A stretch of DNA of 64,000 nt from assembly GCF_001672295.1 (NCBI RefSeq), contig NZ_JXMS01000012.1, forward strand, positions 29,313 to 93,312, given 5' to 3'. The notes beneath the pieces were generated by a model. It did not search any database, was not told where the DNA came from, and saw nothing but the letters and a program-made list of their open reading frames with translations. Below are positions 26,682-34,776 of this stretch, piece by piece. Source of the stretch: Halodesulfovibrio spirochaetisodalis (GTDB lineage Bacteria; Desulfobacterota; Desulfovibrionia; Desulfovibrionales; Desulfovibrionaceae). Each line of letters opens with the position of its first letter. The stretch's first letter is position 1. Position numbers and translations under genes: made by a program.

Positions 26682-28838
26682 TTAGTCTTCCATAACTAAA
26701 TATGCTTCCATAATGACTTTCAGCCCGAAGCCGGGGAAGTTCACACGGTATTTGTCTGGTGGCAGATGTTGAATAATCTTGCCGCGTCCGAAAATTTTGT
26801 GTGTGCAGTGTCCAAGTTTTCCACCGCTCACGCTGCTGCCGCTGCTTCCAGATGCTGCACTCGGTTTTGGCTTCGTAGTAGAACCGCTTTTCTGCGGTGC
26901 GCGGTGAGGCGGCGTGCTGGTAGGACGTGCTGTCTGGGTGACGGTGCCTGCGTAGTTCTCGCGCCATTCTTCATAGAGGGAACCCGGAATATCCCGCACA
27001 AACGGGCTAGGGATAGCAGGCTCGTTGCCGCCAGTGCCGCGTGCATACAAAGAAGACGGCACAAACAGGCCAAGGTATTTACGCGCACGGGTGCACGCAA
27101 CGTACATGAGGCGGCGTTCTTCCTCGAACTCATCTGCTTTCTGTACGGCATGGCGTGAAGGGAAGCGATCTTCAACCAGATCGATGATAAGCACAGCGTC
27201 CCACTCAAGGCCTTTAGCAGAGTGGATTGTGGATAGCGTAATGAGTTCCGGATTCTCTTCTTCCTGTTTCTGTGTCGGGTCTTCCAGTGAAAGATCAGAC
27301 AGGAACATGTCGATATCTGAGTAGCCGGACGCAATCTGCACAAGCTGCTCAAGCCCGTGTTCACGACGCGGGTAATCATCCGGATAGATGGTCTTAAGCT
27401 TTGGCTTGTAGTGCGCAAGCACCTCTTCAAGCAGCTCTACAGGCTCCAGACGCTGACGGCGCAAGGAGTCGATCAGATCAAGGTCTTCGCGCAGGTCAGG
27501 GTAGCGAACCAGTGCTTTTTGCAACTTGGTCGGGTCTTCAGCCTGTGTTGCTTCATAAATACGGATAGATGTCTTAGGGCCAACGCCCTTGATATTGGCG
27601 GTTAGTCTGTGGAATGCCGGTAAATCAAGCGGGTTCATCAGCAAGCGCACATAGCTCATTACGTCTTTGACGTGCGCAGCATCAGAGTATTTTAGTCCGC
27701 CGAATTTGCGGAATTTCAAACCAAGCTTATTCAGCTGCATCTCAAGATGGTAGGACTGGTAGCCCGCGCGGAACAGTACAGCAATCTCGTTGTTCTTGTA
27801 TTTTTTGCGCAGCTTGCCGATCTTATCCACCACCATTTTTGCCTGTGTCAGGTCAGACAGCGGAAGAAGCACTTCCGGCTTTCTTCCGTCTTTCTTGTTG
27901 GAGAACAGGTTCTTCTGAAACGCCTGCGGTGCTTCGGCAAGAATGGAGTTGGTCAGATCAAGAATAGGCTGAATAGAGCGGTAGTTCTCTTCCAGCTTAA
28001 CCATTTTGCAGCCCGGGAACAGTTTTGGGAAATCAAGAATGTTCTGCACGTTTGCGCCACGGAATGCGTAAATAGACTGCGCATCGTCGCCCACAGCCAT
28101 AACATTGCCGTGCCCGCCCGCAAGCAGTCGCACAATACGCGCCTGCACAAGGTTGGTATCCTGATACTCATCCACCATGATGTACTTGAACCGCTGCTGG
28201 TAATACTCGCGAACCTCTTTGTTCACAGTAAGAAGCTGCTCCAGCTTAAAGAGCAGGTCATCGTAATCCAGCAAACCGTGCTGCGCCTTGTACTGCTCGT
28301 ACTCGGTGCCGATAGTGGCAATGTCGTCACGGTATGCAGCAAGGTGGAATGCTTCACGGCGCAAAATGTCGTGCAGATCCATTTCCTTGTTACGGCTCTT
28401 GGACAACATGCCCATAACGGTCTGGATTTTCGGGAACGACTTGTCACCCTTACCGATTGAAAGCGTGTCCTTGCAGTACTTAAGCGCTCCGTTTGCATCC
28501 GCAGAGTCCATAATGGAGAGCGAGCCTTCGTATTCATCAGGCGGATTCTGGCGCAAAACAGAATACGCAAATGCGTGGAACGTGCCGCCGGTGATGTTGC
28601 CGACAGAATGTCCCAGCAGCTCCGCAGCACGCTGGAGCATCTCCTGCGATGCCTTGCGCGTAAACGTAAGCAGCAAAATTTCGTGTGGCGAAACGCCTTG
28701 TTCGATCATGTTCGCAAGACGGTACACCAGCGTACGGGTTTTACCGGAGCCGGCACCCGCAATAACAAGCATAGGGCCTTCAAGTGTCGTTGCCGCTTCG
28801 TACTGGGCAGGGTTCAATTCATTTTTGTAATCAATCAT
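26682..28838 (-). CDS. UvrD/Rep family ATP-dependent DNA helicase
   Basis: 718 residues of superfamily 1A helicase. Motif I AGAGSGKTRTL near the N-terminus, motif II VDEYQDTN, motif III VGDDAQSIYAFRGA, motif V TIHSAKGLEWDAV and motif VI YVACTRAR are all present; the last 80 residues are a proline- and serine-rich linker plus a GKLGHCTHKIFGRGKI tail that resembles the C-terminal UvrD Tudor-like domain. It unwinds DNA 3' to 5' in repair or replication restart. ATG at 28838 is chosen for the MIDYKNELNPAQYEAA start; it lacks a clear ribosome site because a repeat element abuts it. Confidence 0.93.
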   Translation of the reverse strand: MIDYKNELNPAQYEAATTLEGPMLVIAGAGSGKTRTLVYRLANMIEQGVSPHEILLLTFTRKASQEMLQRAAELLGHSVGNITGGTFHAFAYSVLRQNPPDEYEGSLSIMDSADANGALKYCKDTLSIGKGDKSFPKIQTVMGMLSKSRNKEMDLHDILRREAFHLAAYRDDIATIGTEYEQYKAQHGLLDYDDLLFKLEQLLTVNKEVREYYQQRFKYIMVDEYQDTNLVQARIVRLLAGGHGNVMAVGDDAQSIYAFRGANVQNILDFPKLFPGCKMVKLEENYRSIQPILDLTNSILAEAPQAFQKNLFSNKKDGRKPEVLLPLSDLTQAKMVVDKIGKLRKKYKNNEIAVLFRAGYQSYHLEMQLNKLGLKFRKFGGLKYSDAAHVKDVMSYVRLLMNPLDLPAFHRLTANIKGVGPKTSIRIYEATQAEDPTKLQKALVRYPDLREDLDLIDSLRRQRLEPVELLEEVLAHYKPKLKTIYPDDYPRREHGLEQLVQIASGYSDIDMFLSDLSLEDPTQKQEEENPELITLSTIHSAKGLEWDAVLIIDLVEDRFPSRHAVQKADEFEEERRLMYVACTRARKYLGLFVPSSLYARGTGGNEPAIPSPFVRDIPGSLYEEWRENYAGTVTQTARPTSTPPHRAPQKSGSTTKPKPSAASGSSGSSVSGGKLGHCTHKIFGRGKIIQHLPPDKYRVNFPGFGLKVIMEAYLVMED

Positions 28839-29276
28839 GGTGATGTTTTTTTTATGCCTCCGGCGGGCAGAGGGGGAACCCCGTTTTTTCAAAAAACGAG
28901 GTTCCCCCTCTGCACTCCCCCTCCTGAAAAAGGGTAGGACACCGAGAGGCTCTGAAAGTTTGTCGGTTCGTGAATAAGGGAACCGTGTTGTTTTCCTGCC
29001 GTATCTTTTGCGATCGACTGGGACACAGAAAGTGGGTTCTCCCCCAGACTCCCTTCCTAAAAATCTTATTAGGGGTGCTAGCGGGTCTGGGGATATAAAT
29101 TTTCGTATCTGAAAGGTAATGGTGCAAAAGCCGCGAGGCTACTCCAAAAACGGGCTGGTATCGCAGTTAAAAGTTTTTGGAGAGTCCAGAGAACCTTGTT
29201 TCAACAAGGTTCTTTGGCCGCCGGAGGCTCGTTGAAGACAAAAGTCTCACCAAAAAACACCGCCGGAGGCATGGGT
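28839..29276. other. Repeat-rich intergenic region
   Basis: No gene is seen in these 438 bases. They contain three GCCTCCGGCGG cores in both orientations (28856, 29217, 29260), a 47-nt hairpin at 28867-28913, and a hairpin AGAACCTTGTT/AACAAGGTTCT near 29190-29213 on which minus-strand transcription could stop. The content looks like assembled intergenic repeats. Confidence 0.6.
28867..28913. repeat. 47-nt near-perfect hairpin inside repeat element
   Basis: Arms starting GCAGAGGGGGAACC and CGTTTTTT pair with their downstream complements, leaving a 2-nt loop and one mismatch. It directly abuts the GCCTCCGGCGG core upstream of the helicase gene. It reads as part of the repeat family, not as a terminator placed for a gene. 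Confidence 0.65.
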
Positions 29277-30587
29277 TTACCTTTCAAGATCAAAGTGTCG
29301 TAAAATTTCAGTGCCGACATCCCGCACGCGTTGCGGCTGTGCGTTGTGGCTATCGTAAAAGAAGGTATCCTGTACGGTGTGTGTTCCGGTTCTGCCGAAA
29401 AATCCGAACGGTTCCCTTCTGTTAAATTTCGCTTTGAGATCAAATCCTGCTACGGGCTCGCACACGAGGTTTGGTGCAAACTGCGCCATTTTGCCTGTGT
29501 AGAGCTTTTGTCCTTTGTGGATTTGTTTGAACACGCGCTGTCCGTTGTAGGTAACGGCCATGAGTTGTTCGGCTATGGACTGTTCTAGCGCAGGAATGTC
29601 TGAATCGGCAATAGTGCCGCGTGCAAACCGGCTGGTAGCGTGGATGTAAATACGCCCCGGGTCAAGCGCAAAAGCTTTGCATCTGGCAGATATCTGTTGC
29701 GGATCAAGCTCGTTGCAGGCTTCGGGCGGCAGCTGTGTTGCTAACAGTCCCATATCGCGGAGCAGCGCGTTTAGATCAACCTCTGTTATCAGGCGCGTGA
29801 AGCCGTGGTCTGCCAGTGACATAAGTCGCTTTGGCTCCGGCAGTGCATCGTAGGCGTCGAGCACTTCACCTATCAGACTGTCCCATTCTTCCAGCAGGCT
29901 CAGGCATTCGGCATGCCACGGGTGCGCAGGTTCTTCCACGGCATCGAAGAGGAAATGGAAAAGCCTGTCCGTTTCGGTGAGTACAAAAATAAACAGATCC
30001 CATGCACCGTCTTTCCAGAGCAGGGAGAAGGCGCGCTTTCGTGCTGCCAGTGTTTTGCGTAGCTGGTCGAGCAGAAACGCAGGATCGCTGGCTCCGGTGG
30101 TGGTGTCTGCTTCGAGCAGAAAATCTGCGCCGAGCATATTGAGCAGAAATTTAGGGTAGACCGCTTGGGACAGCTCTTCCGCAACAAAGCCGGAAATCAG
30201 CATGCCGTTGATGGCTCGTGCAGGATAAGTGTTCGGTAAGTTAATGCTTCTTGTCCGATAACCTGCCTCACCGAGTCTGTCGAAGATAGTAGGGTGCTGC
30301 GGCTGCTCAAAGTTACACAGCCCCATTGTATAGTCGCGGCTGTGAATACGGGTAAACCCGTACACGCCGTGTTCACCGGGATCTGCTGCTGTGTAAAAGC
30401 TTGTCCAGTTAACAGGGGACAGTTCCGGCAGTTCTGCCTGCATTTCAGTTGCTGAAGGTGTAAGCCGTGCAAGGGACGGAAAACGTCCTGTTGCAGCCAG
30501 TTTTCGGGCAAGCGACAGCGGCAGCCCGTCCAGTCCGAGCACAACGAGTTTTCCGTTGCTGTTGGTGTTTTCTACTATCAATGACAT
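29277..30587 (-). CDS. Alkaline phosphatase superfamily protein (type I phosphodiesterase-like)
   Basis: About 436 residues, no signal peptide. The N-terminal VVLGLDGLPLSLARKLA holds the first metal aspartate, VNWTSFYTAADPGEHGVYGF has the nucleophile threonine/serine region, and TETDRLFHFLFDA and SLADHGFTRL give the later metal ligands; this set belongs to the nucleotide pyrophosphatase/phosphodiesterase branch. A soluble phosphodiesterase or phosphoglycerate-type activity is possible, substrate unknown. ATG at 30587 and a GTG two codons earlier are both possible starts. Confidence 0.78.
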   Translation of the reverse strand: MSLIVENTNSNGKLVVLGLDGLPLSLARKLAATGRFPSLARLTPSATEMQAELPELSPVNWTSFYTAADPGEHGVYGFTRIHSRDYTMGLCNFEQPQHPTIFDRLGEAGYRTRSINLPNTYPARAINGMLISGFVAEELSQAVYPKFLLNMLGADFLLEADTTTGASDPAFLLDQLRKTLAARKRAFSLLWKDGAWDLFIFVLTETDRLFHFLFDAVEEPAHPWHAECLSLLEEWDSLIGEVLDAYDALPEPKRLMSLADHGFTRLITEVDLNALLRDMGLLATQLPPEACNELDPQQISARCKAFALDPGRIYIHATSRFARGTIADSDIPALEQSIAEQLMAVTYNGQRVFKQIHKGQKLYTGKMAQFAPNLVCEPVAGFDLKAKFNRREPFGFFGRTGTHTVQDTFFYDSHNAQPQRVRDVGTEILRHFDLER

Positions 30588-30959
30588 GACCACGTGTTTA
30601 CCAGATGGGCATGTGCAGGGCTAGAGGGGAAACGGGAAAAGCACAGATTGCTGACAACCCCGCGCATTGCGGCGTCTTTTCGAAAACATCAGGTGCTCAC
30701 ATATGGTTTTATATACGTCGCGCTGAATTTTTCTCATTCCGTGTACTGCACAGAGTTAGCTTAATCTGGCAGGTAGGGCTTTTGTGGATAGGTTATGGGT
30801 AGTTGTATAACCGTCAGGAGCATTATAAAAAGGACGGAACCAAGTGCCTGCGGGGGATGCTGACCTGTTTGGTGCCCACGTAGCAGTAGCAAGAAGGTTG
30901 ACAGAACCTGTACGGAATGGCTTGTATTGCGCACGTATTTTACAAAGCAGGAGTTATTG
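30588..30959. other. Intergenic region between divergent genes
   Basis: 372 bases without a gene. A CCGTC/GACGG hairpin lies around 30810-30836, and TTGACA at 30898-30903 with TTGTAT 18 bases on is a weak candidate promoter for the following small gene. I checked it for SRP RNA, tmRNA and 6S RNA motifs and found none. Confidence 0.4.
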
Positions 30960-31325
30960 ATGGCTACGTTTGATTGCGAAGTGTTAGGTTACGTACGGTA
31001 CAATCCGGAACTCAGCTACTCAGAGCTTATCGAGTGCGAAGACGACGTAAAAGAAAAGCTTACCGACTCGCTACGCGAGCAGGGCGCAGAGCACGTGGAC
31101 TTTTTCGCGCTGGACGACGGATTGCGGATTCAGTTTGTCCTCAACGAGTACGACGAAGGACAATTGCATACGCTCTGTGATGCTGTTCTGCCATGTTTAC
31201 CGGAAAAGACCGTAACACGCTTGTATGCCATCCAGAAAAACTTAGAGACTTCTACCCTGTTTCAGTTCGAAAACGGTGCATGGAAAGAGGCCGGAATAGA
31301 AATATCATCCGCTTTCTGTCTATAG
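30960..31325 (+). CDS. Small acidic hypothetical protein
   Basis: 121 residues, strongly acidic (many D and E), with no signal peptide, membrane segment or recognised motif. The start at 30960 is supported by CAGGAG eight bases upstream. The sequence alternates short beta-like and helical stretches (CEVLGYVRYNPELSY, LRIQFVLNEYDEGQL), suggesting a compact cytoplasmic protein. It precedes tRNA-Leu. I do not recognise a family. Confidence 0.65.
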   Translation: MATFDCEVLGYVRYNPELSYSELIECEDDVKEKLTDSLREQGAEHVDFFALDDGLRIQFVLNEYDEGQLHTLCDAVLPCLPEKTVTRLYAIQKNLETSTLFQFENGAWKEAGIEISSAFCL

Positions 31326-31404
31326 TTGGAGAAAAAGCAAAAAAAATGCATAATGTGGTTGACGACATCCCGCCTAGCGGTATAGAAGTCTTCACCTTTT
31401 CTGT

Positions 31405-31491
31405 GCCCGGGTGGTGGAATTGGTAGACACAAGAGACTTAAAATCTCTCGTCCTCACGGACGTGCCGGTTCAAGTCCGGCCCCGGGTACCA
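31405..31491 (+). tRNA. tRNA-Leu (TAA)
   Basis: An 87-nt class II tRNA with a long variable arm, encoded CCA and acceptor stem GCCCGGG/CCCGGGT. The anticodon loop CTTAAAA gives TAA, reading UUA. T-loop TTCAAGT is present. Its 3' end borders the accessory stretch that begins with the NTPase gene. Confidence 0.96.
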
Positions 31492-31502
31492 GAGATAAAA
31501 AA

Positions 31503-31545
31503 GCCTTCACGGTGATTCTAACGAATCGTTGTGAAGGCTTTTTTT
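31503..31545 (+). terminator. Bidirectional terminator after tRNA-Leu
   Basis: GCCTTCAC.../...GTGAAGGC stem with G-T wobbles, flanked by A and T runs on both sides, so it serves tRNA-Leu and the convergent NTPase gene. A second, diverged copy of the same hairpin is at 36084-36119. Confidence 0.87.
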
Positions 31546-31568
31546 GTTTTTGGTTAGTTGTTAGACTA

Positions 31569-33494
31569 TTAGGTTGATGATCCTTCTTGTTTGGGGTGCT
31601 GTTGGGTAGCGTTTAATGCTTCCTTGAAGTGCTTTAAGGTTGGATGCAAGTACTGTTTTAAGTAACGTTCAATAATAACACCAGATATTTTAGAATTGCG
31701 TTGGGTAACTTTTGTTTCTAGGTTTTCTATAATTTTTTCAAACCAAGCTAGTTCGTCACTTAATGCAATAGCGTGTACTGAGAGTTTATATCGCTCTTCC
31801 AATCCTCTTGAAACCCAATACCCTGACTTGTGAACGTTATCGATAAAGGACTCTGTGACTTCTTCAACGGGAAGGAGATGAAGGATTGGTGTTTCTCGGT
31901 ATAGAGAGCTGTTGGCAAAAAAATCGTAAAAACTTTTTCCTGCCCCTTTTATCAACGGAATTATTTTATCTAAAGTCTGCTCATAAGTTTCTTCACGAAG
32001 AAATTTTTCTTTTTCTAAGAGATGGTTTTTGATTTTTAGAAAGTCTGAGGCATCTCCATCGTGAAATATTTTATTTTGCCATGCATCATCAAACCCATCT
32101 GTAACACTTGAATCACGAAATGGAACGTACTTAGCATTGGCTGTAGCAACGTCAATTGCTTTAATTGAAATTTCTGTTAATTCTTCAACGTTAGGTACAT
32201 TCAACCCTTTTTTGCTGTACGAGATAAGCATAGCAGCGACATGAAGGATTTCTCCGCCACGTAACAATTCATCGTTTTTTAACTGATTTTCAACAGTGCT
32301 ACAAAGTTGATCAAACTCATTGTCAGATAACTTGGTATAGTTCCAAAGTTGCACCCACGCCGGAGAGTGTTCCTCTTGAAATATTGGTGAGTTTTTTAAT
32401 TGAGTGGAGATGGAGTCAATATTAATAATACTATTGAAAAGAAGGTCTACCCACTCTTCTTTCGAAAGTAAGTAAGAGTTAAAAGTGAAATGCGTATATT
32501 TTTTTCGAAGGTTTTTATATATGTTTTTGGGGAGTTCTTTGGGGTTGCTAGAATCTTCGGCTAGCATTTCTATTACTGCAAAATGTTCAAGATCATTCTC
32601 GTGCTGTTTAATTTCGTCTTTTGTAACGTCGCCAGATTTAATTTCAAATGAAAGTGCAAAGAAGTGGTGGGCAAAGTGTAGAAGTAATTCTTCATGTTCA
32701 GAGATTTCTGAAGGCAGTTTTTCGTAAAGGCGATCAAAGTCTTGAGTCGCTTGACGCAGGTGACGCAAGTTCATGTGTTTAGCAACATGAAATGTTTTGA
32801 GTAACTCATTTTTATGTTGTTGAAAAAATGAGCAGAGACATTCTGAGCGAACTTCTCTTATGAACCCTTCATATGCAATGTCTGCTTCTGGTTTTATTGA
32901 AAATGTTTTTCCAATAACCTTCTCTTTTATTTTATTATAGTCTTTTTTTGTAGCTTCAAAGCGCTCTTCGTTCGCAAGAATAATGACTTTGTGTTCTCCA
33001 TGTTCAACGAAGGCGTTTATATACCCAAGGACTGTCTCTATAGGGATGGCGCAGCGTTCTAAGTCATCAAAAATTAGAATTCTACTTTCTGTGTCTTGCA
33101 AGTATTCAGGTAATGATAAGTCAGGGAGCTGTGGTGAAGCCGTGCCATCAGCGTTACCATCGTCATCTAAATCGACTTTAAATGCTCCTCTTAAAAAGCC
33201 TTTTGCAAATTTGCCTGCTAAAAGAACTCCCTTTGAGCTTAAAACGGGATGAAGTTGCTTAAAGAATTCTATTTGGATTTGATTACAATCTGTCATTCCA
33301 TAGAGGCTGACATATATAAATTTTTTTTCTGACTGTTCTAACTGTTTAATTTGTTTTTTTATAAAATGTGTCTTGCCAGCCCCCCATTTCCCAGTGAGTA
33401 AAATGGCATAGTCTGGAGACTGCGGTAAAGAACAGTAGTACTCGAGAAATTCTTCAATATGCTTGTTTGGCGATGGCCGTTGAGCTTGAGTCAT
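31569..33494 (-). CDS. KAP-type P-loop NTPase
   Basis: 641 residues. Walker A LLTGKWGAGKTHF (about residues 33-45) and Walker B RILIFDDLERC with the extended DDLER typical of KAP/STAND-related NTPases; a conserved EHKVIILANEERF follows. The rest is helical and unrecognised; I see no transmembrane pair, which some KAP proteins have. KAP NTPases are often found in plasmids and phage-defence islands; a defence role here is inference. The gene is AT-rich compared with neighbours and sits just beyond tRNA-Leu. ATG at 33494 follows CAGGAG; a GTG two codons upstream is too close to that site. Confidence 0.8.
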   Translation of the reverse strand: MTQAQRPSPNKHIEEFLEYYCSLPQSPDYAILLTGKWGAGKTHFIKKQIKQLEQSEKKFIYVSLYGMTDCNQIQIEFFKQLHPVLSSKGVLLAGKFAKGFLRGAFKVDLDDDGNADGTASPQLPDLSLPEYLQDTESRILIFDDLERCAIPIETVLGYINAFVEHGEHKVIILANEERFEATKKDYNKIKEKVIGKTFSIKPEADIAYEGFIREVRSECLCSFFQQHKNELLKTFHVAKHMNLRHLRQATQDFDRLYEKLPSEISEHEELLLHFAHHFFALSFEIKSGDVTKDEIKQHENDLEHFAVIEMLAEDSSNPKELPKNIYKNLRKKYTHFTFNSYLLSKEEWVDLLFNSIINIDSISTQLKNSPIFQEEHSPAWVQLWNYTKLSDNEFDQLCSTVENQLKNDELLRGGEILHVAAMLISYSKKGLNVPNVEELTEISIKAIDVATANAKYVPFRDSSVTDGFDDAWQNKIFHDGDASDFLKIKNHLLEKEKFLREETYEQTLDKIIPLIKGAGKSFYDFFANSSLYRETPILHLLPVEEVTESFIDNVHKSGYWVSRGLEERYKLSVHAIALSDELAWFEKIIENLETKVTQRNSKISGVIIERYLKQYLHPTLKHFKEALNATQQHPKQEGSST

Positions 33495-33593
33495 ATTCAC
33501 TCCTGTAACTATTTGTCGCTATAGATAATCTTGTATATGGATGGGCGTTGTAAATGTCTAGTGGGGTAGGTTGTTGCAAAGACAAACAAAAAA

Positions 33594-33622
33594 GCCCCCT
33601 ACCAACCGTAGGGGGCTTCTTC
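33594..33622 (-). terminator. Terminator of small-ORF module, locus 1
   Basis: GCCCCCTAC/GTAGGGGGC stem; on the minus strand it is followed by TTTTTTG. It ends the leader plus 65-codon ORF transcript. The equivalent at locus 2 is at 48759-48780. Confidence 0.88.
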
Positions 33623-33651
33623 ATTTCATCTAATTCCATTCCAACATCTTT

Positions 33652-33849
33652 CTACTTCCTCACCAACCCTTCTGCGTCGTCGAAGTGAGCGGCGGCAGCG
33701 TAGACGAACTTTTCCATGCTTTTCAGGATGAAAACAAGCTCTGGATATCGTTCGCTGCAGTCCTCGTGCATGTATTTGAGAGAACGGGCGATTTCGTAGA
33801 GATTCATTACATGATCTGTCTGATCTGAATGTTCGATCTGTTGATTCAT
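33652..33849 (-). CDS. Unknown 65-residue protein of the c4-like module (locus 1)
   Basis: 65 residues beginning MNQQIEHSDQTDHVMNLYEI, helical and acidic, no signal peptide or known motif. A homologue with about 80 percent identical residues is encoded at 48805-49002, and a 3' fragment at 41340-41436; conservation of protein between diverged DNA shows it is coding. Its start overlaps the leader ORF stop codon as ATGA and it has a strong CGGAGG ribosome site, so translation is likely coupled to the leader. By position it corresponds to the repressed gene in phage c4 systems (ant in P1), but there is no sequence likeness that I can see. Confidence 0.8.
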   Translation of the reverse strand: MNQQIEHSDQTDHVMNLYEIARSLKYMHEDCSERYPELVFILKSMEKFVYAAAAHFDDAEGLVRK

Positions 33850-33947
33850 GCTGCTACCCTCCGATTGATCGTATTTGTTTTGCGATCAACAAGTAGAGTA
33901 ACGGTTCTTGGTGGGATTCCGGCGGGAAAAGTGACTGATAGTGTCAT
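33846..33947 (-). CDS. 33-codon leader peptide of the module (locus 1)
   Basis: A small ORF beginning MTLSVTFPAGIPP and ending DRKTNTINRRVAA, preceded by AAAGGAG. Its counterpart at locus 2 keeps FPxGIPP, DRKxNTINRR and the AA end although the DNA has diverged, which supports translation. The stop overlaps the next start (ATGA). Its ribosome site is the predicted target of the antisense RNA at 34006-34087. This mirrors the short reading frame that precedes ant in phage P1. Confidence 0.7.
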   Translation of the reverse strand: MTLSVTFPAGIPPRTVTLLVDRKTNTINRRVAA

Positions 33948-34005
33948 GTAGCAACTCCTTTGGTACTTTGAGAGTTCTAGAAGTTGACCTTAGCTAAATA
34001 AAAAA

Positions 34006-34087
34006 GGTCAGGAGCTCTCAAACCGTCCAAAGGTACGGCGGAAGGTTTTTCCCTTTCGGGTGTTGTATGACCTTCGCACTCCCGACC
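34006..34087 (-). ncRNA. c4-like antisense RNA A (locus 1)
   Basis: 82 nt read on the minus strand. The closing stem GGTCGGGAG/CTCCTGACC is complete only on this strand (one G-U wobble; the plus strand has an A-C mismatch) and is followed by TTTTTTATT. Inside are a hairpin GAAGG...CCTTC enclosing CCC/GGG, and a second hairpin CCGT.../ACGG whose loop holds CCUUUGG (34027-34033), followed by UUUGAGAG (34015-34022). These two segments are complementary to CCAAAGG (33957-33963, in the leader ribosome site) and CUCUCAAA (33967-33974). Shape, position and targets match c4 antisense RNA of phages P1/P7; a covariance search was not possible. Confidence 0.7.
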
Positions 34088-34129
34088 AAAATATTTGGTA
34101 TATGCAAGTAATGATATTTCCGTTCACAA

Positions 34130-34165
34130 GATGCACTAATCCTAGGGATCGTGCATCTTGCTCAT
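34130..34165 (-). other. Conserved stem-loop between promoter and c4-like RNA
   Basis: AAGATGCAC and GTGCATCTT form a 9-bp stem around an element containing CCTAGG. The same stem-loop is nearly unchanged at locus 2 (about 49286-49321), which suggests function in the transcript or at the DNA level. Confidence 0.55.
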
Positions 34166-34235
34166 AGAACGCAAAAAGCCACTTTTACGGGAGCGGTTAA
34201 CCGCCTTTGGTAAGGTGTTTGAGAGCACCTATGCA

Positions 34236-34265
34236 GAGATTAGTCTCTTTTAGGAGCAGGTGTCA
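34236..34265 (-). promoter_or_regulatory. Promoter of c4-like RNA A and downstream ORFs
   Basis: Minus-strand TTGACA (34260-34265), 18 bases, TAATCT (34236-34241). Same layout at locus 2 (49405-49434) and at 34619-34648. Just downstream is a hairpin AGGTG/CACCT that also contains copies of the antisense targets (CUCUCAAA 34217-34224, CCAAAGG 34203-34209). Confidence 0.72.
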
Positions 34266-34320
34266 ATCTTGGACAGAGCGCCGGTGTGCTATCTGCATGG
34301 CTTCATAGAGAATAGGAAAA

Positions 34321-34404
34321 GGATCGGGAGTTCTCAAACCGCCACTCAGCGCGGCGGAAGGATTTCCCCATTCGGGTTTTGTATAGCCTACGCACTCCCG
34401 ATCC
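34321..34404 (-). ncRNA. c4-like RNA B
   Basis: 84 nt on the minus strand with the same closing stem (GGATCGGGAG/CTCCCGATCC, fully paired), the same first hairpin and a different second loop (contains GCGCTGAGTGG). It ends in TTTTCC. No matching target is obvious nearby, so it may be inert or act elsewhere. Confidence 0.6.
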
Positions 34405-34433
34405 AAATATTGGTGATATGAAAGGAGTAAAAA

Positions 34434-34517
34434 GGTCAGGAGCTCTCAAACCGCTACACAGGAAACGGCAAAAGGCTTTTCCCTTGTGGGTGTTGTATCA
34501 CCTTCATACTCCCGACC
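34434..34517 (-). ncRNA. c4-like RNA C
   Basis: 84 nt on the minus strand, closing stem GGTCGGGAG/CTCCTGACC and a U-rich end. Its antisense loop has UUUCCUGUGU, like the RNA of locus 2 rather than its neighbour A, so its best complementary target in this window is the locus 2 leader ribosome site (GCAGGAG). Confidence 0.6.
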
Positions 34518-34618
34518 TAAATATATAGCTCATTCTAGGGACGGTGCTTGTTAAGCCTACCTCACCAAGAACGCTGATTACGGAAACGAATGCCGTAGGT
34601 AAAGATTACAGCAGGTTA

Positions 34619-34648
34619 AAACTAGTCTTTTAAGATAGTTGGTGTCAA
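34619..34648 (-). promoter_or_regulatory. Promoter of c4-like RNA C
   Basis: Minus-strand TTGACA (34643-34648), 18 bases, TAGTTT (34619-34624), matching the promoters of RNAs A and D. Remnants of the promoter-proximal hairpins follow, degraded. Confidence 0.6.
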
Positions 34649-34692
34649 CTGGATGTAAGGTGGGGGAAGTACGGAGCAAGGCTACTAAAAAA

Positions 34693-34717
34693 GGCTGGCA
34701 TTGATGAAATGCCAGCC
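34693..34717 (-). terminator. Terminator of the GNAT gene
   Basis: GGCTGGCATT/AATGCCAGCC stem with a 5-nt loop followed by TTTTTTAG on the minus strand, about 60 bases after the acetyltransferase stop. Confidence 0.88.
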
Positions 34718-34776
34718 CTTGTGAGCGAAGAAAATTCAGCAGTGTCGGGTAAAGGGAGGTGACTCCCTCAACCATA

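Noticed and set aside
30588..30959. Possible SRP RNA, 6S RNA or tmRNA in this gap
   Set aside because: The characteristic loop sequences and tRNA-like ends are absent.
34006..34517. Tandem similar units considered as a CRISPR array
   Set aside because: Units are about 82-84 nt with internal hairpins, unequal spacing and no spacers or cas genes; the structure fits a structured RNA family.
34578..34775. 65-codon minus-strand frame before the GNAT terminator
   Set aside because: It runs through a strong terminator and a promoter and has no coding pattern.
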